Source: Pseudomonas paraeruginosa PA7
Lineage (GTDB): Bacteria > Pseudomonadota > Gammaproteobacteria > Pseudomonadales > Pseudomonadaceae
Direction: 5' to 3'
Assembly (NCBI RefSeq): GCF_000017205.1
Contig: NC_009656.1
Coordinates: forward strand, 1,368,001-1,432,000
DNA: 64,000 bases
Position numbers and translations under genes: made by a program. A model generated the notes under the pieces. It was not told the origin of the DNA. It worked only from the letters and a program-made list of their open reading frames with translations, and searched no databases. The first letter of the stretch is position 1, and each line of letters begins with the position of its first letter. Below are positions 9,387-17,691 of the stretch, one piece after another.

Positions 9387-10474
9387 TCGAGTTCTCCTTC
9401 CACCATCACGGCGTCGAGCTCCAGGGAGCGGTCCAGGCGCACCACGTCGGCCCAGGCGCCGGGCGCCAGGCGGCCACGCTCGGCGAGGCCGAGGTAGTCG
9501 GCGGGGAACTGCGCGAGGCGTTGCGAGGCTTCCGCCAGCGGCAGGCCGATCTTCACCAGGTTGCGCAGCGCCTGGTCCATGGTCAGGGTGCTGCCGGCCA
9601 GGGTGCCGTCGGGCAGCCGCACGCCGCCCAGGCACTTGGTCACGGTGTGGCTGCCGAGCTTGTACTGGCCGTCGGGCATGCCGGCGGCGGCGGTGGAGTC
9701 GGTCACGCAGTACAGGCAGGGGATCGAGCGCAGGGCCACCTTGATCGCGCCGGGGTGCACGTGCAGCAGGTCGGGAATCAGCTCGGCGTAGCGCGCATGG
9801 GCCAGGGCCGCGCCGACGATGCCCGGTTCGCGGTGATGCAGGCCGGTCATCGCGTTGTAGAGGTGGGTGAAGCTGCTGGCGCCGGCTTCCAGGGCGGCCA
9901 CGCCGTCCTCGTAGCTGCCCAGGGTATGGCCGACCTGCAGGCGCACGCCGCGTTCGGCGAGGGCGCGGATCAGTGGCTGGTGGCCGGCGATCTCCGGGGC
10001 GATGGTGATCACCCGGATCGGCGCGCGGCGCAGGTAGTCATCGACCTCCTCGAGCACCGCGGCGTGGGCGAAGTTGGGTTGCGCGCCGAGTTTTCCGGAG
10101 TTGATGTAGGGGCCTTCCAGGTGCACGCCGAGCACTCGTGAACCACCGGCCAGCGGCTTCCGGCAATACTCGCCGAGCTGGCTGAGGATGCCGGCGATTT
10201 CCTCGTGCGGGGCGGTCATGGTAGTGGCCAGCAGCGAGGTGGTGCCGAAACGCCGGTGGGTACGGGCGATGGTGGCGAAGGCGTCGCCGCCTTCCATGAT
10301 GTCGCGGCCGCCGCCGCCATGCACGTGCAGGTCGATGAAGCCCGGCAGCAGATAGGGCAGGGAGTTGCCGGCTGGATCGACGGGATCGCCGTCGATCCGC
10401 TGGATGCGACCGTCCTGTATGTGCAGGCGGCCGAGGACCCAGCCTTGAGGGGTGAGGATGTTGCCTTCGAGCAT
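9383..10474 (-). CDS. nagA: N-acetylglucosamine-6-phosphate deacetylase
   Basis: 363-residue amidohydrolase that removes acetate from GlcNAc-6-P to give GlcN-6-P. Visible family features: PGFIDLHVHGGGG metal-binding start of the barrel, GVHLEGPYIN, QVGHTLGSYEDG, FTHLYNAMTG, and CVTDSTAAAGMPDGQY with the catalytic Asp region. Start MLEGNILTPQGW at 10472-10474, 16 bases after the regulator. The next gene overlaps by four bases, so translation is probably coupled. Confidence 0.96.
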   Translation of the reverse strand: MLEGNILTPQGWVLGRLHIQDGRIQRIDGDPVDPAGNSLPYLLPGFIDLHVHGGGGRDIMEGGDAFATIARTHRRFGTTSLLATTMTAPHEEIAGILSQLGEYCRKPLAGGSRVLGVHLEGPYINSGKLGAQPNFAHAAVLEEVDDYLRRAPIRVITIAPEIAGHQPLIRALAERGVRLQVGHTLGSYEDGVAALEAGASSFTHLYNAMTGLHHREPGIVGAALAHARYAELIPDLLHVHPGAIKVALRSIPCLYCVTDSTAAAGMPDGQYKLGSHTVTKCLGGVRLPDGTLAGSTLTMDQALRNLVKIGLPLAEASQRLAQFPADYLGLAERGRLAPGAWADVVRLDRSLELDAVMVEGELE

Positions 10475-10490
10475 GGCGGCTCCGTATCGG

Positions 10491-11234
10491 TCAGCGTCGC
10501 AGTTCGGCGACGAAGTCGTAGTAGTCGTTGCGGCAGTAGGTGTCGGTCAGCTCGATCGGGGTGTTGTCCTCGAGGTAGCCGATCCGCGTCATCAGCAGCA
10601 TCGCGGTGCCCGGCTCGATGCCGACCAGCGCGGCATCGGCGGGCGAGGCGTTGATCGCGCGCACGTGCTGCAGGGCGCGGACCACCGGGCGGCCGATGCT
10701 GTCCAGGTATTCGTAGAGGGAGTCGCCGATCGCCGTCGGGTCGCTGAGCAGGCGTGCCGGCAGGGTGCTGTGCTCGATCGCCATCACCGTGCCGTCGGCC
10801 TTGCGCAGGCGTTTCAGGCGCGCGACCTTCTCGGTGGGCGACAGGCCGAGGCGGATCAGTTCGTCGTGGGTGGGCAGGGCGATGCCGCGCTCCAGCCAGG
10901 TGGAGCCGGGAGTGAAGCCTTTCAGGCGGAGCATCTCGCTGAAGCTGGAGAGGCGCGACAGCGGTTGTTCCAGGCGCGGGGTGATGAAGGTACCCGAGCC
11001 CTGGTTGCGACGGATCAGGCCCTGCTCGAAGAGGATTTCGAGAGCCTTGCGCGCGGTGACGCGGGAAATGTTCAGGGTTTCGCTGAGGCTGCGTTCGGAG
11101 GGCAGCGCTTCCTCGGCCTTCCACTGTCCGGCATGGATCGCGCTTTCGAGATTGCGCGCCAGTTGCAGATAGAGCGGAGTGGGCTGCGCCTCGTCGGGAC
11201 GCAGGGCCAGGAGCAGGTCGTGGGCTGTCTTCAT
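10491..11234 (-). CDS. nagR: GntR/HutC-family transcriptional regulator of GlcNAc genes
   Basis: 247-residue regulator with an N-terminal winged helix (LYLQLARNLESAIHAGQWKAEEALPSERSLSETLNISRVTARKALEILFEQGLIRRNQGSGTFI) and a C-terminal UTRA effector-binding domain (from about residue 90, ending ELTDTYCRNDYYDFVAEL). HutC members of this kind bind phosphorylated amino sugars. It is the first gene of the nag operon, so it most likely controls its own promoter (11284-11312). The start at 11232-11234 (MKTAHDLLLALRP) is preferred over longer in-frame extensions because the promoter and operator lie directly upstream. Confidence 0.93.
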   Translation of the reverse strand: MKTAHDLLLALRPDEAQPTPLYLQLARNLESAIHAGQWKAEEALPSERSLSETLNISRVTARKALEILFEQGLIRRNQGSGTFITPRLEQPLSRLSSFSEMLRLKGFTPGSTWLERGIALPTHDELIRLGLSPTEKVARLKRLRKADGTVMAIEHSTLPARLLSDPTAIGDSLYEYLDSIGRPVVRALQHVRAINASPADAALVGIEPGTAMLLMTRIGYLEDNTPIELTDTYCRNDYYDFVAELRR

Positions 11235-11283
11235 GGAAAGGTTCCAGTGCGGATTGCGTTGTTGTCGCCCGGTAATGGCGGAA

Positions 11284-11312
11284 AAATTAATACCACTTGA
11301 ATACCACGTCAA
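11284..11312 (-). promoter_or_regulatory. nag operon promoter with tandem operator-like repeats
   Basis: On the minus strand TTGACG (11312-11307), a 17-base spacer and TAATTT (11289-11284) form a plausible sigma-70 promoter ahead of nagR. The spacer contains a direct repeat, GTGGTATT at 11307-11300 and 11296-11289, with an 11-bp period (one helical turn). A tandem operator between -35 and -10 would allow repression by NagR. Assignment to NagR is inferred from position. Confidence 0.6.
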
Positions 11313-11393
11313 TGCCAGTTGCACGGAGCGCGCGCGTCAGCCTGCCGTCTCCTCGAGCGAGACGGCCTGGGTACGGGATGCAAGGGCTTGACG

Positions 11394-11433
11394 GAAAAAA
11401 GAAAACGCCGCCGGAAAGGTTCGCGGCGGCGTT
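11394..11433 (-). terminator. Rho-independent terminator of the L,D-transpeptidase-like gene
   Basis: On the minus strand AACGCCGCC, a 12-base loop, GGCGGCGTT, then TTCTTTTTT. It lies about 45 bases after the stop codon at 11478 and insulates the nag promoter from read-through. Confidence 0.85.
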
Positions 11434-11477
11434 CGTGGCGTGGCTGACGGCTGACGAGTGGTATCAGCCTGGTTCTG

Positions 11478-11978
11478 TCAGGGGCGGATCTCGATCAGCG
11501 TGCCGTCCTTCACGACGCTCCAGACTTCGCGCATGTCGGTGTTGTTCATGGCGATGCAGCCATTGGTCCAGTCCAGGGTGGAGAAGTACCACTCCGGGTA
11601 TTCGTCATCCAGCGGGGTGCCGTGGATCATGATCATGCCGCCGGCCGGCAGGCCCTTTTCCCGGGCCTTGGCCACGTCGCGGGCGTTGGGGTAGGAAATG
11701 TGCATGGACAGGTTGTAGTTGTTGCTGGTCTTGCGCCAGTCGATCCAGTAGAAGCCTTCCGGCGTGCGGTTGTCGCCTTCGGCCAGCTTCGGCCCGGTGG
11801 GGCGCTTGCCCAGCGAGACGCGATAGCTCTTGAGGACGTTGCCTTTGTTGAGGAGCAGCAGTTTTCGCTCGGACTTGAGCACCAGGACCTTGTCCACCTT
11901 GCCGTCCAGCGTCGGCGCGGCATTGGCCTGGATCAGACTGGCGAAGGTCAAGCACAGCACAGCAAGCAACCAGCGCAT
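11478..11978 (-). CDS. Periplasmic L,D-transpeptidase (YkuD) family protein
   Basis: 166 residues with a clear signal peptide (MRWLLAVLCLTFASLIQANA, cut before APTLDG), then a YkuD domain. The catalytic arrangement is present: His119 in MIHGTPL and Cys141 in TNGCIAMNN. The usual final Arg of the family motif is replaced (CIAMNN rather than CIRMxN), a pattern seen in the ErfK/YafK-like branch. Likely role is periplasmic peptidoglycan cross-linking or transfer, but YafK-like members may instead cleave lipoprotein links, so the exact reaction is open. It stands alone, with its own terminator. Confidence 0.88.
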   Translation of the reverse strand: MRWLLAVLCLTFASLIQANAAPTLDGKVDKVLVLKSERKLLLLNKGNVLKSYRVSLGKRPTGPKLAEGDNRTPEGFYWIDWRKTSNNYNLSMHISYPNARDVAKAREKGLPAGGMIMIHGTPLDDEYPEWYFSTLDWTNGCIAMNNTDMREVWSVVKDGTLIEIRP

Positions 11979-12040
11979 GGAAGTGAGATCCCCGATGTTC
12001 CCTTGAGCCGCAACGGCGGCGGTGTTCGAGTGTTTGGCGG

Positions 12041-12595
12041 TCAGTCTTTCTTATGGGAAGCCAGCATAGGCGTGATGGCTTCGTTGCGCACCGGGAAGCA
12101 TCCTTCGCGGCGATCGCTGAAGTAGCATTCTAAGGTACGGCCGATGGTCGGAAAAGCCAGCTCCGACCAGGGAATCTCCGCTTCGTCGAAAAGCCGCACT
12201 TCCAGGCTCTCGTCGCCCGCGGAGAAATCCAGGTCGAGCAGCTCGGCGCGGAAGAACAGGTAGACCTGGCTGATGTGCGGCAGGTCGAACAGGGTGTAGA
12301 GCTGCAGGTCGCCGATCCGCGCGTTGGCTTCTTCCTCTGTCTCGCGGACCGCCGCCTGGGCGAGGGTCTCTCCGTTCTCCATGAAGCCGGCCGGGAGCGT
12401 CCAGTAGCCCAGGCGCGGCGCGATGGCGCGACGGCAGAGCAGGACCCGGCCGTCCCGCACCGGCAGGCTGCCGGCGACGATCCGCGGATTCTGGTAGTGC
12501 ACGGTATGGCAGGCGTCGCAGACGTAGCGCAGGCGGTTGTCGCCGTCCGGGATGCGCTCGACCACCGTGGCGCCGCACTGGCTGCAGAATTTCAT
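12041..12595 (-). CDS. Nudix hydrolase with N-terminal zinc ribbon
   Basis: 184 residues. An N-terminal four-Cys zinc ribbon (FCSQCG, VCDACH) precedes a Nudix domain whose box, GFMENGETLAQAAVRETEEE, fits G-x5-E-x7-R-E-x-x-E-E; the late Gly of the consensus is replaced by Asn. Zinc-ribbon Nudix enzymes of this size hydrolyse nucleotide cofactors such as ADP-ribose, FAD or NADH. The substrate cannot be named from sequence. Start MKFCSQCG at 12593-12595. It is head-to-head with the second Nudix gene, sharing a 141-base intergenic region. Confidence 0.9.
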   Translation of the reverse strand: MKFCSQCGATVVERIPDGDNRLRYVCDACHTVHYQNPRIVAGSLPVRDGRVLLCRRAIAPRLGYWTLPAGFMENGETLAQAAVRETEEEANARIGDLQLYTLFDLPHISQVYLFFRAELLDLDFSAGDESLEVRLFDEAEIPWSELAFPTIGRTLECYFSDRREGCFPVRNEAITPMLASHKKD

Positions 12596-12736
12596 GCGGG
12601 CTTCTTCTTCGGGAAAAGGCCTATCTTGCTCGGCCGGCCCGGGGGCGACAAGGGGCCTGTACGGAAGGGGTGGGCTGCCCGTGGCTTTCGTGCCATGATC
12701 TCGGGGAAACGACAAGACCTCGGAAACCCCGGCAGT

Positions 12737-13348
12737 ATGAACTGCACGCTCGACGAGCTGCGCCAACGCATCGAGGCGCACCGCCCCCGCCAACTGGATA
12801 CCGACCAGCGCTTCCCCGAAGCGGCCGTGCTGGTGCCCATCACCCGCAGCGACGACCCGGAGCTTGTGCTGACCCTGCGCGCCGCCGGCCTGTCCACCCA
12901 TGGTGGCGAAGTCGCCTTCCCGGGCGGCCGACGCGACCCGGAAGACGCCGACCTGGTGCGCACCGCCCTGCGCGAGGCGGAGGAGGAGATCGCCCTGCCA
13001 CCGGGCCTGGTGGAAGTGGTCGGGCCGCTGAGTACCCTGGTCTCCCGGCATGGGATCAAGGTCACACCCTATGTCGCCTTCATTCCCGACTTCGTCGAGT
13101 ACCAGCCCAACGATGGCGAGATCGCCGCGGTGTTCAACGTGCCGCTGAGTTTCTTTCGCGACGATCCGCGCGAGGTCACCCACCGCATCGATTACTTCGG
13201 TCGCAGCTGGTACGTGCCCAGCTATCGTTTCGGCGAGTTCAAGATCTGGGGCCTGACCGCCATCATGGTGGTGGAACTGGTCAACCTGCTTTTCGACGAC
13301 CCGATCGACCTGCACACGCCACCGGCTTCCTTCATCAAACTGAGTTGA
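12737..13348 (+). CDS. Nudix hydrolase, coenzyme A pyrophosphatase type
   Basis: 203 residues. The segment [22 protein letters not shown] followed by [11 protein letters not shown] combines the CoA-pyrophosphatase signature (L-x-H-x-G-x-x-x-FPGG) with the Nudix catalytic helix. Known members cut CoA and its derivatives to 3',5'-ADP and phosphopantetheine. Start at ATG 12737 ([12 protein letters not shown]); the upstream ribosome site is weak. Divergent from the other Nudix gene and 37 bases ahead of the gamma-carbonic anhydrase-like gene, with which it may be co-transcribed. Confidence 0.9.
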   Translation: MNCTLDELRQRIEAHRPRQLDTDQRFPEAAVLVPITRSDDPELVLTLRAAGLSTHGGEVAFPGGRRDPEDADLVRTALREAEEEIALPPGLVEVVGPLSTLVSRHGIKVTPYVAFIPDFVEYQPNDGEIAAVFNVPLSFFRDDPREVTHRIDYFGRSWYVPSYRFGEFKIWGLTAIMVVELVNLLFDDPIDLHTPPASFIKLS

Positions 13349-13385
13349 CCGACGGGGCGCAGACCCCGGCCACGAGGAGATCGCG

Positions 13386-13910
13386 ATGAAATACCGCCTG
13401 GGCGACGCCCGCGTCGAAACCCATCCCGACAGCTGGATCGCCCCCACCGCCGCGGTGATCGGCAAGGTTCGCCTGGACGCCGGCGCCAGCGTCTGGTTCG
13501 GCGCGGTGCTGCGCGGCGATAACGAACTGATCCATATCGGCGAGCACAGCAACGTCCAGGACGGCGCGGTGATGCACACCGACATGGGGTATCCGCTGAG
13601 CCTCGGCAAGGGCGTCACCGTCGGCCACAACGCCATGCTGCACGGCTGCACGGTGGGCGACTACAGCCTGGTGGGGATCAACGCGGTGATCCTCAACGGG
13701 GCGAAGATCGGCAAGTACTGCATCATCGGCGCCAACGCGCTGATTCCCGAGGGCAGGGAAATACCCGACGGCTCGCTGGTGATGGGCTCGCCAGGCAAGG
13801 TCGTGCGCGAGCTGAGCGAACCGCAGAGGAAGATGCTCGAGGCCAGCGCCGCCCACTATGTGCACAACGCCCGCCGCTACGCCCGCGACCTCGCCGAGGA
13901 CCTGGGGTGA
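13386..13910 (+). CDS. Gamma-class carbonic anhydrase-like (left-handed beta-helix) protein
   Basis: 174 residues made of hexapeptide repeats (for example [25 protein letters not shown]), forming a left-handed beta-helix that usually trimerises. The three zinc ligands of gamma-carbonic anhydrase-like proteins are in place: His64 (VMHTD), His81 and His86 (VGHNAMLHG). Relatives (YrdA, CaiE, PaaY) range from carbonic anhydrases to thioesterases, so the reaction is not certain. The next gene starts inside its stop codon. Confidence 0.92.
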   Translation: MKYRLGDARVETHPDSWIAPTAAVIGKVRLDAGASVWFGAVLRGDNELIHIGEHSNVQDGAVMHTDMGYPLSLGKGVTVGHNAMLHGCTVGDYSLVGINAVILNGAKIGKYCIIGANALIPEGREIPDGSLVMGSPGKVVRELSEPQRKMLEASAAHYVHNARRYARDLAEDLG

Positions 13911-14101
13911 ACGAGCGGCCGGTGGCTTCGCCCTGCGTCCACGTCTGTGCGCTGGACGAGCAGGATATCTGCATCGGCTGCCAGCGCACGGCGTCCGAGA
14001 TCACCCGCTGGGGCCTGATGAGCGACGACGAGCGCCGCGAGGTGCTTGGCCGCTGCGTCGCACGCGCCAAGGCGCAAGGCCTGCTCAGCGGTTCCGCCTG
14101 A
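13907..14101 (+). CDS. DUF1289 family small Cys-rich protein
   Basis: 64 residues with [21 protein letters not shown], a C-x3-C-x6-C-x2-C pattern typical of DUF1289 and suggestive of metal or Fe-S binding. The GTG start (13907) overlaps the preceding stop codon by four bases (GTGA), implying coupled translation. Function unknown; in Pseudomonas these genes commonly follow the gamma-carbonic anhydrase-like gene. Confidence 0.88.
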   Translation: MNERPVASPCVHVCALDEQDICIGCQRTASEITRWGLMSDDERREVLGRCVARAKAQGLLSGSA

Positions 14102-14138
14102 GGTGGAACCCGTTTTCCTTCATTTCCGAGGTTCGTCC

Positions 14139-15320
14139 ATGACCCGTATCGGTACCCCCCTGTCGCCGAGCGCGACCCGCGTCCTCCTCTGTGGCTCCGG
14201 CGAGCTGGGCAAGGAGGTCGCCATCGAGCTGCAACGCCTGGGTTGCGAGGTGATCGCCGTCGATCGCTACGACAACGCCCCGGCCATGCAGGTGGCGCAT
14301 CGCAGCCACGTGATCAGCATGCTCGACGGCGCCGCCCTGCGCGCGGTGATCGAGCAGGAGAAGCCACACTACATAGTCCCGGAGATCGAGGCCATCGCCA
14401 CCGCCACCCTGGTCGAGCTGGAGGCCGAAGGCTACACCGTGGTGCCCACCGCCCGCGCCGCGCAACTGACCATGAACCGCGAAGGCATCCGTCGGTTGGC
14501 TGCCGAGGAACTCGGCCTGCCGACCTCGCCCTATCACTTCGCCGATACCTTCGAGGACTACCGCCTGGGCGTCGAGCGCGTCGGCTACCCCTGCGTGGTG
14601 AAGCCGATCATGAGCTCGTCGGGCAAGGGCCAGAGTGTCCTGAAAGGCCCCGACGACCTGCAGGCGGCCTGGGACTACGCCCAGGAAGGTGGGCGCGCCG
14701 GCAAGGGCCGGGTGATCGTCGAGGGCTTCATCGATTTCGACTACGAGATCACCCTGCTCACCGTGCGCCATGTCGGCGGTACCACTTTCTGCGCGCCGAT
14801 CGGTCACCGCCAGGTCAAGGGCGACTACCACGAGTCCTGGCAGCCGCAGGCGATGAGCGCGCAGGCCCTGGCCGAGTCCGAGCGGGTCGCCCGGGCGGTG
14901 ACCGAGGCCCTCGGCGGACGCGGGCTGTTCGGCGTCGAACTGTTCGTCAAGGGCGACCAGGTGTGGTTCAGCGAGGTGTCGCCGCGCCCGCACGATACCG
15001 GCCTGGTGACCCTGATTTCCCAGGATCTTTCCGAGTTCGCCCTGCACGCACGGGCGATCCTCGGCCTGCCGATCCCGCTGATCCGCCAGTTCGGCCCGTC
15101 GGCCTCGGCGGTGATCCTGGTGGAAGGCAAGTCCGACCGGGTCGCCTTCGCCAACCTCGGCGCCGCCCTGGGTGAGGCGGATACCGCGCTGCGCCTGTTC
15201 GGCAAGCCGGAAGTGGATGGCCAGCGGCGGATGGGGGTGGCCCTGGCGCGCGACGAGTCCATCGATGCCGCGCGGGCCAAGGCGACCCGTGCCGCCCAGG
15301 CGGTTCGCGTCGAACTCTGA
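14139..15320 (+). CDS. purT: Formate-dependent phosphoribosylglycinamide formyltransferase 2
   Basis: 393-residue ATP-grasp enzyme making formyl-GAR from GAR, ATP and formate, the folate-independent alternative to PurN. Visible: [20 protein letters not shown] nucleotide fold at the N terminus, the ATP-grasp core ([33 protein letters not shown]) and [14 protein letters not shown]. Length equals known PurT. The start at ATG 14139 ([14 protein letters not shown]) is set by homology; the longer frame from 14046 would overlap the DUF1289 gene. Confidence 0.97.
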   Translation: MTRIGTPLSPSATRVLLCGSGELGKEVAIELQRLGCEVIAVDRYDNAPAMQVAHRSHVISMLDGAALRAVIEQEKPHYIVPEIEAIATATLVELEAEGYTVVPTARAAQLTMNREGIRRLAAEELGLPTSPYHFADTFEDYRLGVERVGYPCVVKPIMSSSGKGQSVLKGPDDLQAAWDYAQEGGRAGKGRVIVEGFIDFDYEITLLTVRHVGGTTFCAPIGHRQVKGDYHESWQPQAMSAQALAESERVARAVTEALGGRGLFGVELFVKGDQVWFSEVSPRPHDTGLVTLISQDLSEFALHARAILGLPIPLIRQFGPSASAVILVEGKSDRVAFANLGAALGEADTALRLFGKPEVDGQRRMGVALARDESIDAARAKATRAAQAVRVEL

Positions 15321-15321
15321 G

Positions 15322-16071
15322 ATGCGCCGGCTGGCATCGCTGGCCTGGTGGGCGGCGGCTCTGCCGTTGCTCCCACTGGTGGTGCCGCTGGCTATCCGTA
15401 CCCGCCGCCGGGCCTTGCGCCTGGCGCCCGCGGCGGGACCTCGCGAAGGGCTGGCCGGAGAGCCCGGCAGCGGAGAGCCGCTGCGCTTGCTGTTGTTCGG
15501 TGAGTCGACGGTAGCCGGGGTTGGCGCCAGTTGCCTGGACTACGCCCTCGCCGGCCGCCTGGCCGCGGCGCTGGGCGAGCGTCTGCGGCGCCCGGTGGCC
15601 TGGCTGGCGCTGGGCGAGAACGGCATCACCAGCGGCGAGGCGCGCGAACGCCTGCTACCGCAGGTGGAAGGACGTTTCTTCGACCGGGTGATCCTGGTCT
15701 TCGGCGTCAACGACACCACCGGCCTGCGCTCCCTCGAACGCTGGCGAACCGATTGCGCTGCCCTTATCGGAGCCTTCCAGGCGGCCGGCGCGCAGGTGAT
15801 CTGCACCGCGGTGCCGCCGCTGCGGCATTTCTCCGCCCTGCCCGGTTTGCTGCGGGCCCTGCTGGGGTGGCGCGGGCGGCTGCTCGACGAGGCGTTGCGC
15901 GATCTCGCTGGCGCGGCCGGCGCCGGCTACTGCCCGATCTCGCTGGACCTGCTTCCGGGCTACCTGGCCATCGACGGCTTTCATCCGTCGCAACTGGGCT
16001 ACCAGGTCTGGGCCTCCTCCCTCGCCGACTGGCTGGCGGCGAGGGAAGAGGGTGGCGCCGCGGACCCCTGA
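15322..16071 (+). CDS. SGNH/GDSL-family hydrolase with N-terminal membrane anchor
   Basis: 249 residues. A hydrophobic N terminus (LASLAWWAAALPLLPLVVPLAI) acts as a signal or anchor, followed by an SGNH esterase domain. Catalytic residues expected by family alignment are Ser62 (FGESTVAG), Asp218 and His221 (DGFHPS). The block II Gly (LGENG) and block III Asn (FGVNDTT) are also present. Likely a periplasmic or membrane-bound esterase of unknown substrate. It begins two bases after purT and ends seven bases from the convergent MFS gene. Confidence 0.87.
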   Translation: MRRLASLAWWAAALPLLPLVVPLAIRTRRRALRLAPAAGPREGLAGEPGSGEPLRLLLFGESTVAGVGASCLDYALAGRLAAALGERLRRPVAWLALGENGITSGEARERLLPQVEGRFFDRVILVFGVNDTTGLRSLERWRTDCAALIGAFQAAGAQVICTAVPPLRHFSALPGLLRALLGWRGRLLDEALRDLAGAAGAGYCPISLDLLPGYLAIDGFHPSQLGYQVWASSLADWLAAREEGGAADP

Positions 16072-16078
16072 GCGGGAT

Positions 16079-17392
16079 TCAGGGTGCTGCGCCGAGGTCG
16101 TTGTCGCGGGTCTCCTTCAGGCACAGTACCGCCAGCAGGCTGAGCAGCGCCGCCGCCGAGACGTAGCCGCCGACCCAGCCCAGGCCGCCGATGCCGACCA
16201 GCTTCTGGGCGATGTAGGGCGCCACCGATGCGCCAAGGATGCCGCCCAGGTTGTAGGCCGCCGACGCGCCGGTGTAGCGCACGTGGGTGGGGAAGATTTC
16301 CGGCAGCAGCGCGCCCATCGGGGCGAAGGTGACGCCCATCAGGAACAATTCGATGCAGAGGAACAGGGCGACGCTGAATGCCGAGCCCTGGCTCAGCAGC
16401 GGCTCCATGGCGAACCCGGAGGCGAGCGCCGCCAGGCTGCCGAGCAGCAGTACCGGCTTGCGCCCGAAGCGGTCGCTGAGCCAGGCCGAGAGTGGCGTGG
16501 CGGCGGCCATGAAGAGCACGGCGAGGCACAGCAGACCGAGGAACTCCTCGCGGCTGAAGCCCAGGCTGGCGACTCCGTAGCTCAGCGAGAACACCGTGGA
16601 GATATAGAACAGCGCATAGCACACCACCATCGCCAGGGCGCCGAGCAGGGTCGGCCGCCAGTGCTGGGCGAACAGCTCGGCGATCGGCAGGCGGACCCTC
16701 TCGTGCCTGGCCATGGCCTTGGCGAACACCGGGGTCTCCGCCAGCTTCAGGCGCACATAGAGGCCGACGATCACCAGCGCCGCGCTGAGCAGGAACGGGA
16801 TCCGCCAGCCCCACTCACGGAATTGCTCCTCGCTGAGCAGCATCGCCAGGGCCAGGAACAGGCCGTTGGCGGCGAGGAAGCCGATCGACGGGCCGAGCTG
16901 GGGAAACATGCCGAACCAGGCGCGTTTGCCGGCCGGCGCGTTCTCCGTAGCCAGCAGTGCGGCGCCGCCCCATTCGCCGCCGAGGCCGAGGCCCTGGCCG
17001 AAGCGCAGCAGGCAGAGTAGCAACGGAGCCCAGTAGCCGATGCTGTCGTAGCCGGGGAGGACGCCGATCAGGGTGGTGGAGACCCCCATCAGCAGCAGCG
17101 AGGCGACCAGGGTCGACTTGCGCCCGATGCGGTCGCCGAAGTGGCCGAACAGCGCCGAGCCCAGCGGACGGGCGAGAAAGGCGATGCCGAAGGTGAGGAA
17201 GGCGCTGAGCATCTGCGCGGTGCCGGATGTCTGCGGGAAGAATACCGGGCCGATCACCAGGGCGGCGGCGGTGGCGTAGACGTAGAAATCGTAGAACTCG
17301 ATGGCGGTGCCGATGAAGCTGGCGACGGCGACCCGGGTGGTCGAGTTGGCCGCTTCCGGAGTGGGGGCGGCGGCGAGGGTGGCGGCGGTCAT
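16079..17392 (-). CDS. MFS transporter, metabolite:H+ symporter family
   Basis: 437 residues with 12 predicted membrane spans. The N-terminal ASFIGTAIEFYDFYVYATAAALV and FGHFGDRIGRKSTL loops, and PLSAWLSDRFGRKPVLL in the second half, are typical of the MHS group (ProP, ShiA, KgtP and relatives) that import organic acids, betaines or shikimate. Substrate not predictable. Start at 17390-17392; a possible promoter lies about 260 bases upstream. Single-gene unit convergent with the SGNH hydrolase. Confidence 0.9.
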   Translation of the reverse strand: MTAATLAAAPTPEAANSTTRVAVASFIGTAIEFYDFYVYATAAALVIGPVFFPQTSGTAQMLSAFLTFGIAFLARPLGSALFGHFGDRIGRKSTLVASLLLMGVSTTLIGVLPGYDSIGYWAPLLLCLLRFGQGLGLGGEWGGAALLATENAPAGKRAWFGMFPQLGPSIGFLAANGLFLALAMLLSEEQFREWGWRIPFLLSAALVIVGLYVRLKLAETPVFAKAMARHERVRLPIAELFAQHWRPTLLGALAMVVCYALFYISTVFSLSYGVASLGFSREEFLGLLCLAVLFMAAATPLSAWLSDRFGRKPVLLLGSLAALASGFAMEPLLSQGSAFSVALFLCIELFLMGVTFAPMGALLPEIFPTHVRYTGASAAYNLGGILGASVAPYIAQKLVGIGGLGWVGGYVSAAALLSLLAVLCLKETRDNDLGAAP

Positions 17393-17691
17393 GGTGGGGA
17401 GGTCCCTGGCAGTCAGGGCAGGACGGAGTGCTTCCGTGCGGCCGGATGGTTATGCCAGCGCGCCGATGCGGCGGCGCGGCGCCCGGGTGGGGCGGACGAG
17501 GTCGGTCGCGCAGGGAGGGTGAGCCTGCGCGCCGTGCGCCGGCTGGACCGTCGGCGGTGGGCCGGACGGGCAGGCGGGACTGGCGGGTGACTGGCCGGGG
17601 CTCGGGCTGCGGGTAGCGGCGGAGCCGGCGGCAGGGCTGGATAAGCTGGGTCGATTATAGAGCGCCGCGGGGCGGGTTCGGCAATCCCGGA
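17393..17691. other. Intergenic region upstream of the MFS symporter
   Basis: About 300 GC-rich bases between the MFS start and the stop codon of the CBS-protein gene. On the minus strand there is an exact TATAAT (17659-17654) with TTGCCG (17684-17679) 19 bases upstream, a possible promoter giving a leader of about 255 nt. The plus-strand open frames here have low-complexity Arg/Gly-rich translations and look spurious. I see no tRNA or terminator with a T run. Confidence 0.4.

Noticed and set aside
12041..13651. Long N-terminal extension of the zinc-ribbon Nudix protein
   Set aside because: The extension is antisense to the CoA-pyrophosphatase-like gene and does not look like protein. The zinc ribbon begins right after ATG 12593-12595.
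17393..17616. Plus-strand open frames between the MFS and CBS-protein genes
   Set aside because: Arg/Gly-rich translations without ribosome sites; consistent with high-GC intergenic shadow.
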